The notes beneath the pieces were generated by a model. That model was not told where the DNA came from. It searched no databases and worked only from the letters and a program-made list of their open reading frames with translations. From assembly GCA_933822405.4 (NCBI GenBank), contig CAKOGP040001751.1, positions 1 to 21,099 on the forward strand: a stretch of DNA of 21,099 nt. The letters run 5' to 3'. The stretch is from Cylindrotheca closterium. Lineage: Eukaryota > Bacillariophyta > Bacillariophyceae > Bacillariales > Bacillariaceae. The translations under genes and the position numbers were made by a program. Positions 9,526 through 16,888 of this stretch are shown here, in pieces; positions within the stretch are counted from its first letter, which is position 1, and each line of letters opens with the position of its first letter.

Positions 9526-9856
9526 GGAAATTGAGCACTTTGAGGGAATTGAGGAGAAGCGACCAGAAAGCAGTTTTTACTCATATATGTCAAATATTTG
9601 TTAAATGAATAATCTTCTTCTATCATTTTTGGAAAATGTCTCGTTTTACATAATGCAAGACATAATGGAGAAATGACAAAGTCATTTCTCGAGAAAGAAC
9701 CACGACGAATTCGGAAGTCCTCACTCTGCCGGGTGTTCCAGGAAACGGTTTTTTAAAAAATACTTGCATGCGATTGTGAAGATGACTCATCCGACTCATC
9801 TATGTAACAACCGATTGAGATTGTTGGGAACAACTTGATACGAGTGCCAGCGAAAC
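9526..9856. other. right border repeat and upstream region of the SDR gene
   Basis: 9528-9600 repeats, in the same orientation, the phrase found at 3213-3295: CTTTGAGGGAATTGAGGAGA, then AGCGACC, then GTTTTTACTCATA. It is therefore the inverted counterpart of the left border at 3545-3583. The rest, up to the ATG at 9857, is AT-rich with no clear TATA box and presumably holds the promoter and 5' UTR of the following gene. A short inverted repeat, GAAATGACAAAGTCATTTC, lies at 9671-9689. Confidence 0.5.
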
Positions 9857-11101
9857 ATGAAACATACTTCGAAATGCCAAGTCGGAGGGCTCTTCTGTTT
9901 GCTCCTTGTCGGGAATATCGCAGCACTTTCATTGGGAAGCGCCTCGAAGCCTTACGATAAGCAAAAAGTGTGCGTTTTTGGTGCCGGAGGTTTTCTGGGT
10001 GGTACGTGTCGTCATCCCTTTACCGCTGAGGTCAAGAATCTGACCATTACTGTACATTGTACTAGGTTGTATCTTTGGCTTCCTTCAACGTTGTGGGTCA
10101 CTCTATGGGACAGGTATTGATGGAATTCAAGGTGAGTCACAATCGCAGCAAAATTGACCACCCAGTTTAGTTCTCATTTGTTTCTGGTTTGTTCAACCTA
10201 GGGCCCCGTGCAATCACAGCGACTTCAGTAGGAAGCCTAGCATTGAATTCCATCCTAAGCAAGAACTTTGTCCTTGCCCAAGTAAGTAGAAATCTTGCAA
10301 AACGAGATTATTCGATCCAGTTCTGTTTGTTACTAATGAATGATCGATTGCTGAAGGCGGACGAATCTTTTGTCAAGCTAACGGACATGTCTTCCATTGA
10401 TTCCATCGAAAATCGGCTTCAAGGTTTTGATGCAGCAGTCCTGGCAACCTGCTATGCACTGGAAACAAGGCCCGTAACCAGTGGATCCTACGAAAGGACG
10501 CTTAATGACAAAACGACAGAGTTTTATATGGATAGACCAAGGTCTGATACATATCAAGAAATTGACTCTCCAGATCATTCGTTTGATTTTTTTCGGTCAT
10601 CGTTGGAAGCTTGTCGCGCTGCAGGGATAAGAAGGCTAATAGTTCTTGCGAGCGATAGTCAATTTGAAAGGGATTCAGGAGATAAACATATCGATATATT
10701 GAACACTTGCGGCATTCCTTATGTTTACATTCGGCCCAATGGGCAACTTGAGAATTCTCCAAATTCATGGACATTTGCCAAAGGTATGTTTCGCTTGGCG
10801 TCGATTTCCTTGCACGATTTGTTCCTTACCAATCGTTCATTCAGGAGTGCAGGGTGACTTGGTAGTTGAAAGAGGATATATTTCATTAGACCCTTCGAGT
10901 TCAAGTTTACCAGGAGTTTTGTATCGCGAGGACTTGGCTGCAGTGGCTGTTCAGTCACTTTTGTCCTTGGACTGGAGTATCAACAGCATCATCAATGTTG
11001 AGTGCATTGGGCCAGCCCCTGCTCGGAAAGTTAATAAAGCACTTGCAAAAGAGTGGTGCGTAAATTCTGAAAGACTGAAGTCCATATTGGAAGAGAACTA
11101 G
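9857..11101 (+). CDS. atypical short-chain dehydrogenase / NAD(P)-binding Rossmann protein, five exons
   Basis: Inferred exons are 9857-10001, 10066-10131, 10202-10281, 10357-10783 and 10845-11101, giving 324 residues. The four introns (64, 70, 75 and 61 nt) all have GT-AG ends. Intron 3 has a TACTAAT branch-point-like motif at 10331 and is a multiple of three, so leaving it in would not break the frame. Residues 1-25 form a signal peptide (basic start, then LFCLLLVGNIAA), pointing to the ER or a plastid route; the diatom ASAF plastid motif is not obvious. The dinucleotide-binding loop GAGGFLGG lies near residue 45, and FDAAVLAT near residue 120 fits the end of a Rossmann strand. The later REDLAAVAVQSLL resembles the C-terminal part of NmrA/SDR-a proteins. 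Substrate is unknown. It converges on MCMBP. Confidence 0.8.
10002..10065 (+). other. intron 1 of the SDR gene
   Basis: Donor GTACGTG and acceptor ACTAG. Removal joins GGT-G to GT and continues the Rossmann loop as GGFLGGCIFGF. A TCTGAC motif 23 nt before the acceptor could be the branch site. Confidence 0.75.
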
Positions 11102-11204
11102 GTCGGAAAACGGACAAAAATGCATACAAATGAGATCGATGATTGCACTTTTCAAGTAGTTGGCTAAAATATCCATCAAATGTCGTCATGGATGATTTAT
11201 CTTT
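11102..11204. other. shared 3' intergenic region of two convergent genes
   Basis: Only 103 bp separate the stop codons of the SDR gene (plus) and MCMBP (minus). It contains no AATAAA on either strand. The 3' ends of the two transcripts probably overlap here. Confidence 0.6.
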
Positions 11205-12917
11205 CTAGTTAAGACTGTTCCAGATAGCATCATCGAGAGCAACTGCCTGCTCCCAGTCCTCCGTCGTTGCTACTTCAGAGCGTCGACTGCGTGCTTGTAG
11301 CCGTGTCAAGCACAACCAACGGTGAAAATCATCTTCGTGTGGCATTCTTGCTTTTGGATTGGACCGTGCGGAGGACCTCTGAGACAGGAAGTCATCCTGA
11401 GCACGCTCCAAAACTTCTGGAGACAGCTTCACATTACCAACTGTGCGACATGCAGAGAGGGCCTGACGAAGTCGTGATTCCTCTTCTTCTAGCCGAGATA
11501 GGTCTTCTTCGTCGCAGTAAACTTGCAATGAACATTTCACAGTTTTGTTGTTTGATATGACAATAATGCTATAATCCGCTTCAAACGGAATTTGAACTCC
11601 ACCTTCGAAAGTATACACAATTTGGTGTGAAGTTAGCAATTCTTCCAACCCATCTTGCATTGAATCACCCGCATGTATCAACAAAGTTGATCCAGACGGC
11701 AACTGCCAACTTGTTGCGGGAATGATACCATTTAACTTTGCGGGAAAAGGATGCAGTTCCTTAGATGCTAAGTCCAATGCTGCGACTACAGGGCAGGACT
11801 GGTGCAGGATATTTTTCAAACGCTGAAACACTTCTTTGCTATCGACCGTCGTGGATACTTTCAATGATGCGCACCCAACTGCAGATGTGGACAAACGGTG
11901 GATTAAGTTGTCTTTTCGTTCAGCTTTCGAAAGTATGGTCAAGAATATTGCCTGAGCAGCAAGAGACCTCTTCAGTCCACCATCCAATGTTCCCCCCATC
12001 ATCTCCGGTGTCATTTCTGTCAAATTCAAGACTCTTTCATGAGCGAGAGTGTCCAAGTCGATAGTTCGATATGCGAGCACGTGAAGCCGAGGGAGTTGGC
12101 TTGGGGGTGGTGGAGACGAATCAAATACAAAATCGCTATCTGCCGTGCAGAACTCAGCTTCCCAAGGATTCATAGAAAGAACACCAATAGTTTCGACAAT
12201 GTCATTCAGCCGAAGGGTGGTCGGCCTATTGTCCGCTTTCATATACTCGTCATAGTAGAACTTAGCCAAAACAGGGGAGCTAGAGTCGTCGCTCCCATTG
12301 CACCCAGCTGGCCACCATTTTACAGATTGTTTTAGAGATTTTGCTCTCTTCGACGCATCGGAATCATTCATGCGAACAATCTCCTTGGCTGACTCTGAAC
12401 AGCGTTTCGACTTCTTTGATTGCTCGGTTTCCCGTTCGCGCTTGCGGGATGCACTTGCCATCATGGATTCCGCCGTCAATGTTCTTTCAATAGAAGTTCC
12501 TCTGACGATAGAACGTTCTTTGAACCAGCCTGCTGTAAAAGGTATTGGAACTACAAATAGTGGCTGGCGTTCTGAAAGATTTGAGAAATCCTCACCAGTG
12601 TCATTGCTTGCTGAATTGGATGTTGGATTACAGTCCCTAAAGTGCAGCGATCTGCCATTCAAAGATGACACATAAAATTCAGGGTCCAGCATATTCTGAA
12701 CCATGCCGACATGATGCACAATCTGTATTTCATCGATTTGCCGTTTCAAAAAGTCCTTGTCTAATGTTGGAAGCTCGGATGATGCACTTCGTGATAGAAG
12801 TTGTTGCAATCCTCCCAAATCATCCACAGAGATCTCCGACCCATCGGAGATCTTGGAAGTAATCCGAGAAATGAAGCCTTCGCCACCAGAAAATGCGTTT
12901 GGGGTAAGCTCGGGCAT
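11205..12917 (-). CDS. MCMBP: mini-chromosome maintenance complex-binding protein (MCMBP/ETG1 homologue)
   Basis: This 570-residue single-exon protein is close in length to plant ETG1 and human MCMBP. Known family blocks appear in order: a VGMVQNMLDPEFY segment near residue 75; the hallmark ERQPLFVVPIPFTAGWF near residue 118; a basic, nuclear-signal-like linker (SRKRERETEQSKKSKR); FYYDEYMKADN...LRLNDIVETIGVLSMNPW in the middle; PRLHVLAYR; and a C-terminal region ending in a run of acidic and leucine residues. MCMBP binds MCM3-7 in place of MCM2 and acts in the nucleus in MCM assembly and unloading from chromatin. The ATG at 12917 (MPELTPNAF) is chosen as start. The frame stays open 53 codons upstream, but only to a TTG. 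Its 3' end faces the SDR gene across 103 bp. Confidence 0.9.
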   Translation of the reverse strand: MPELTPNAFSGGEGFISRITSKISDGSEISVDDLGGLQQLLSRSASSELPTLDKDFLKRQIDEIQIVHHVGMVQNMLDPEFYVSSLNGRSLHFRDCNPTSNSASNDTGEDFSNLSERQPLFVVPIPFTAGWFKERSIVRGTSIERTLTAESMMASASRKRERETEQSKKSKRCSESAKEIVRMNDSDASKRAKSLKQSVKWWPAGCNGSDDSSSPVLAKFYYDEYMKADNRPTTLRLNDIVETIGVLSMNPWEAEFCTADSDFVFDSSPPPPSQLPRLHVLAYRTIDLDTLAHERVLNLTEMTPEMMGGTLDGGLKRSLAAQAIFLTILSKAERKDNLIHRLSTSAVGCASLKVSTTVDSKEVFQRLKNILHQSCPVVAALDLASKELHPFPAKLNGIIPATSWQLPSGSTLLIHAGDSMQDGLEELLTSHQIVYTFEGGVQIPFEADYSIIVISNNKTVKCSLQVYCDEEDLSRLEEEESRLRQALSACRTVGNVKLSPEVLERAQDDFLSQRSSARSNPKARMPHEDDFHRWLCLTRLQARSRRSEVATTEDWEQAVALDDAIWNSLN

Positions 12918-13360
12918 CGTAAAAAAATGCTGAACTTTTGATGTACCAGTAAAAGCAAAATCAATTCGTGTGTTTCGCGCTAAATTTTCTCGTCCAATCA
13001 AAATGTAGAACCGCCGGATAATAGATATGATGCCGCAGCATTGAACACTAATAACGTTCCAATCAAATCTCACCAAATCTAGAGCCAGCCTTGCCTATTT
13101 CAAACAAGATCGGAAAGTCTGCCAATCAGAAAATATTTGGCGTGTCTTCTCCAGGGATACCCCTCGGATTGGTGTGAAACCCATTTCGGATGGGACATGG
13201 GAAGAATTTTTGCACCCCTGCAGCACGGGGTTATCAAATTCTATCTCAACAATTTATGTTCATCATTTAAAAAAAGGGGATCCTAACTATTTCAGGGTCC
13301 AAAACTAATATTTATAGTTTATTTCTCCGAAAACATTTGGTGATTGATTAAGGACAAAAC
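12918..13360. other. upstream region of MCMBP
   Basis: No gene seen. CCAAT-type words on the minus strand lie close to the MCMBP start (for instance around 13055-13060 and 12990-13000), which would fit promoter elements but is not specific. AT-rich, with short homopolymer runs near 13268. Confidence 0.4.
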
Positions 13361-13492
13361 TTTGTCGTAATTTTTGTCCTACAGTAGTTTGTCGTAATTT
13401 TTGTTTTAGTTTGTCGTAATTTTTTGTCGTAAATTCTCTACCATCAACTGAGCAAAATTTACGACAAAATTTACGACAAAATTTACAACAGA
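13361..13492. repeat. TTTGTCGTAA direct and inverted repeat cluster
   Basis: TTTGTCGTAA occurs at 13361, 13388, 13410 and 13423. Its complement TTACGACAAA occurs at 13459 and 13471, followed by a variant TTACAACAGA at 13484. The two groups face each other across a 26-base spacer, so the tract can fold into a hairpin. Outside the inverted block, AAATTCTCTAC (13431) and GTAGAGAGAATTCTC (13502) mirror each other. It lies in the gap between MCMBP and a transposase relic and may be a MITE or a binding-site array. Confidence 0.8.
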
Positions 13493-13623
13493 ACTAAAAA
13501 AGTAGAGAGAATTCTCGGCTCGCGCGCAAGCATGACGTGAATGTTGCCTTTTCAAGTGAGGCCTGCAATATCAAATATTTTAAAATAGTTCAAGTCTAAT
13601 TTATTTCATATATCCCAATTTAA

Positions 13624-14282
13624 TTAAACATCCGAATCTGGGTAATGATCACCAGTATTTGCGGGGGAAATTGGACGTCCATGATACATAGCATACTGAA
13701 CAAGCACAGCAACTGCCTCCAGCACAAACACATGGTTCTTTGGATCATGATGATAAGTCGCATCAAGGATTCGATCTTCCATTCAAACTCTCCTGTCTTG
13801 CTCACAACTTGGATTTGAATTTGAATAAGGGTCCAGGATCAGCAAGGCTGGGGAGGGCAAGCTTTGCGTTATTGCCTGCCGTCTTTTTGTCAGTGTAGAC
13901 TCTGTCGCAGACAACAACTTTTCCTTTTGGAACCTTTTCCCGTAGCCCTCCATCTTCTGCAAAGATTTCCCGATCACCTATAGCAACCCTCTTTGGTCCG
14001 CTTATCCATACGGTCTTGCCTTGGGATCAATACCTTGAAAAGAGCTCTTCCAGATGGTTGATTGCACGAGTCCCTTTTGCTGTATCTGTTCCTTCGTTGA
14101 AATGCCATGTCTGCGAATTATCCATCCATGCTTCATGGCCAGCATATTTTCCAGCAAAAATCTGGACCATCTTGCCTTTGAGAGCGTGTAAATCTACCAT
14201 CTTTTGTCTTATAAATGTACAGGGTAAGGTCTGCAAATGGTGGAGAAGGCAGACATTGTCAGATGGACTTGCTCTACAGACC
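13624..14282 (-). pseudogene. PIF/Harbinger-like DDE transposase, C-terminal relic
   Basis: The minus strand carries an interrupted protein. A first part contains VDLHALKGKMVQIFAGKYAG. An in-frame TGA follows at 14027-14029. Next come VWISGPKRVAIGDREIF and KGKVVVCDRVYTDKKTAG, which match the middle of DDE endonucleases (second Asp in VCDR). After a TGA at 13802-13804 and a frame change comes ARQESLNGR, the position of the catalytic Glu. After another frame change come the C-terminal block DATYHHDPKNHVFVLEAVAV and VQYAMYHGRP and a final stop at 13624. The N-terminal half, with the first Asp, is missing: the reading ends at the copia LTR boundary at 14283. Clearly inactive. The superfamily call rests on motif order and spacing only. 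Confidence 0.65.
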
Positions 14283-14703
14283 TGAATGGGAGCCTCAACG
14301 CCCTGTCTGTTTCAATGAGCAATCCCTGAGATCGAATCTACGTCGGCTATGGTCTGCCTTTGGGCACCAGCGACTCTGGGCCTCAGCCTCTGGAATAAGT
14401 AGTAGTCTTATTCAATCAAAGGTCTTACTTTATTATCTCCTATACTCGTTTGGACCTCAACGTCCACAATACTATTCTTGCCAGAACTCAATCGATAGTG
14501 AGACTCTCGATTGCAGTTCAAAATCATCTTATAAATTCTCACGATTCTCATTCTTGATCACCTTTCTACGTGATGACGCGTTCTGACATACTGCGTTTCA
14601 TATTACGCACGTTCGACACTCACGTCACTGCCGCGTCACGTCACATAGACCATTGATCAATAATCGACCAATATGATTGCTCAATATCTCAATACGTCCA
14701 ACA
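14283..14703 (-). repeat. 3' LTR of element A (421 bp)
   Basis: Starts TGTTGGACG right after the purine-rich GACAGGAGTG and ends GGCTCCCATTCA. Its last 200 bases share the blocks TTCTGGCAAGAATAG, CATAGCCGACGTAGATTCGA and GCGTTGAGGCTC with the LTR at 16444-16866, but the first 200 bases do not align. That U3-like half has several TGACG words near 14570-14650, including TGACGTGACG and GTGACGTGAG on the minus strand. Confidence 0.7.
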
Positions 14704-14714
14704 CACTCCTGTCG
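14704..14714 (-). other. polypurine tract of element A
   Basis: The purine-rich GACAGGAGTG immediately precedes the TGTTGG LTR start on the minus strand. Element B has the near-identical GGCAGGAGTG before its 3' LTR at 20026. This is the expected plus-strand primer site for reverse transcription. Confidence 0.6.
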
Positions 14715-14793
14715 ATTCACCAGCGACTCCAGTTGATGGAACGAAAAAATTACTTCTCAATACAAGTAAAATATTCAAGATTGTTCATCAGGA

Positions 14794-15998
14794 CTAATCC
14801 TGGTCACCTTGAATTACAGCCCGGAATTTGCGAAACTTTTCACCCTGTAAAGGCTTCGTCATGTAATCTGCCCACATTTCATCAGTTGGCATGTGTTCAA
14901 TAGTAATATTGCCCAATTCGACTTGATCCGTCACAAAGAAATACCGAATATTTAGCGCACGGCTCCTTTTGCCTGCGCTCGATCTCCCATTTGTCTCAAG
15001 CAGGATCGAACTCTTGTTATCTTGATATAGTATATTCTTCTTGATTGGGTAACCTTGTTCTTCCATAAATAAGCGGGTCCACAAAATATTGGACATCGCA
15101 TCATGGACTCCAATTAGTTCAGCATATGTACTGCTGTCACAATTCAATTTCTGCTTTCGTGTAATTGCTTGCACTGCTCCAGTGCCCATTGTCATCACAG
15201 CTCCAGTATGACTTTTGAAGTCTGGATGAACAGCAAATGATGCATCGACATACCACTTAATCACGCGCAAATCATCAGCGCTCAATGTCAGATGCCATCC
15301 TTTTGTAGAATGGATGTATCTCATCAATCGAACCAGTTTGTGCCAATCACTCAGATTCGGAGATTGCACCCTTGATGCTAAAATCGATACTGTCGGACTG
15401 ATGTCCAGACGAGCACGTTTTGACAAAAAACGAATGGAACACTTCATGTCGTTCCTTCTCAAGCGGTGCCCCTTTACCTTTCTCCAGTAGATTATTTCCG
15501 GCTGGTGTTTCCTGGATCTCATTGTCCTTAAACTTGACTGGAAACTCACTCAGCATGCGATCCACATAATCATCCATGCGAATTTTCATGTTTCCTTTCT
15601 TCGAAAAATCCAATGTCATACCCAAATAAGTATGAACTTTACCTCTAGTGCATGTGACCTCCTTTAAGCCACCATATTTCTCATTCACCCATGTGAAAAA
15701 ATCTTCAAGTACTTGTTGTTCCATGTGACTCGCCAAAACGTCATCAACATGGAACCTGATTGTCAATTGTTTGCCATTAACCATTCTGTTGGCAATGCAG
15801 GGATCATATCGATTAAAAACAAAGCCATACTCCTCTAGAGAAGCTCTCAAATTTCGATACCATAGCAACGATGCCTGCAACATCCCATATATGGCACAAA
15901 GGATCACAACATTATGGCGATCAATATCGTTCTGCAGTTTGCGGTCTGTGGCTTCAGCCAGTTTGCGTTGTACCGGGGACAGATCTTTGAGAAAATGA
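14794..15998 (-). pseudogene. Ty1/copia pol fragment: reverse transcriptase C-terminal part and RNase H
   Basis: The frame begins abruptly after a stop at 15999-16001 and, from about 15907, reads as copia reverse transcriptase: CAIYGMLQASLLWYRNLR, then the active-site FHVDDVLAS (the Asp pair is encoded at 15740-15745), then YLGMTLDFS. Around 15428 the frame shifts within HSFF, apparently through a small deletion. The next frame continues with SKRARLDISPTVSILASRV, then the RNase H residues WYVDAS, STYAELIG and YQDNKSS, and the typical end MWADYMTKPLQGEKFRKFR, stopping at 14794. The fingers/palm part upstream of the HVDD block, the integrase and the protease are missing. The residues before 15907 (SPVQRKLAEATDRKLQNDID) do not look like copia RT and mark a deletion junction. 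Not functional. Confidence 0.85.
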
Positions 15999-16000
15999 TT

Positions 16001-16402
16001 TTAGAGGTTCTTGGAAAGGAGCGACTTCTTCTTCTTCTTCTTCACCTTCTTCTTTGTCACCTTCGTGAATGCTCCGGATAGAGAAACCGCTCCCTCCTGA
16101 GTGTCATCGTCCTCCTCTTCAGATGAGTCGTCGTTGACAGTTGTAGAGGGTTTGTCTTTGGCAGCTGTGGAAGCTTGATCAGCATGGGCCAGAGTGGCCT
16201 TGATAGACAAGAGCAGTTTGAACAGGGTGCAAGAACCGTACAACCGTGTAGTAGCAAACTTGAACATTCCGGTGAAGTTGATGCCTGGATAAAGAACCTC
16301 CGTCAAAATGTAGTAGTCCCGTAACTCACTGATCAAGGTCAGGATCGCATCCTTCACCGGACCGTAGGTCTTGACACTCTGCAATCCTTGTTGCGCCGAC
16401 TT
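16001..16402 (-). pseudogene. lysine-rich gag-like remnant of element A
   Basis: An open frame without any ATG starts after a TGA at 16403-16405 and ends with TAA at 16001. It encodes a helical segment (DAILTLISELRDYYILTEVL), then an acidic run (DDSSEEEDDDTQE) and a basic tail with KKKVKKKKKKS. Position just inside the 5' LTR suggests a Gag fragment, but no zinc knuckle is present and I do not recognise the family. The same frame resumes after the TAA and leads into the RT fragment. Confidence 0.35.
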
Positions 16403-16443
16403 TCAATCACTGATGTAGGTTGTCAGATAATCAACTCCGTAGC

Positions 16444-16866
16444 TGTAATGAGAGCCTCAACGCTCTAGCCACCTCTGGAGTATACTGAGCTCGAATCTAC
16501 GTCGGCTATGGATTGCCTACAATAGGAACAGGTGCCAGTGATGCTGGGCTTCTACCTGCGGATGAACAGTCTCACCACTTCCTATTAGATCTTATTCTAC
16601 TGCTATTCTTGCCAGAAGTCGATCAACAATGATCTCCACAAGCAGGTACAAAAAATCTCTTCCGGAAGCAACCTGCGTCAGCTCTCACCAGCTGTTGCGG
16701 CGCATAAAGCACATACGCACATGTTCTTCACAAACTTACGCACATGTTCTTCACGAACTAGTCACAGATCTGGATCTACCTTCAATACTTATCCATCTCT
16801 GTAAGTACTCGAACCGTACTCCCGTCCGTGTTCGATATCACGAATGCCCGACTTCACTGTCCGACA
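16444..16866 (-). repeat. 5' LTR of element A (423 bp)
   Basis: Starts TGTCGGACAG and ends GGCTCTCATTACA on the minus strand. It is nearly the same length as the 14283-14703 LTR, and its final 200 bases align with that copy. The U3-like half contains a tandem duplication of about 22 bp, GTGAAGAACATGTGCGTA, at roughly 16715-16760, as often seen for LTR enhancers. No polypurine tract precedes it, which favours a 5' LTR. Confidence 0.65.
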
Positions 16867-16888
16867 TGTTCGACTGTTCTTTTATTTG

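Larger units (their letters stand above)
2982..9739. mobile_element. possible very large TIR element enclosing the tandem array
   Basis: GGAACACCCGG, followed by AGA..GAGGA, starts at 2982. The reverse complement of the region ending at 9739 also begins GGAACACCCGG, then AGA and GAGGA; about two thirds of 32 positions agree. If these are terminal repeats, the whole 6.8 kb interval, including the array, is one element without its own transposase. No clean target-site duplication is visible and similarity fades inward, so this stays a hypothesis. Confidence 0.25.
14283..16866 (-). mobile_element. truncated Ty1/copia (CoDi-type) element A
   Basis: On the minus strand it runs LTR (16866-16444), a short gag-like remnant, the C-terminal half of pol, a purine-rich tract and an LTR (14703-14283), 2.58 kb in all. 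A complete copia element would be about 5 kb; protease, integrase and the first part of the reverse transcriptase are absent. The 5 bases outside each end do not match (TGTTC outside the right end, AGACC outside the left), so no target-site duplication supports a single intact insertion. The two LTRs share only their 3' halves. Confidence 0.75.

Noticed and set aside
10378..10958. Minus-strand frames across the SDR gene
   Set aside because: They lie opposite the Rossmann exons and have no protein family character.
11267..12862. Several plus-strand frames opposite MCMBP
   Set aside because: They are shadows of the MCMBP coding strand. The minus-strand protein has strong family blocks and explains the whole interval.
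12918..13076. 53-residue upstream extension of MCMBP
   Set aside because: It has no ATG (only TTG). MCMBP proteins start near the PELTPNAF-type segment, so the ATG at 12917 is preferred.
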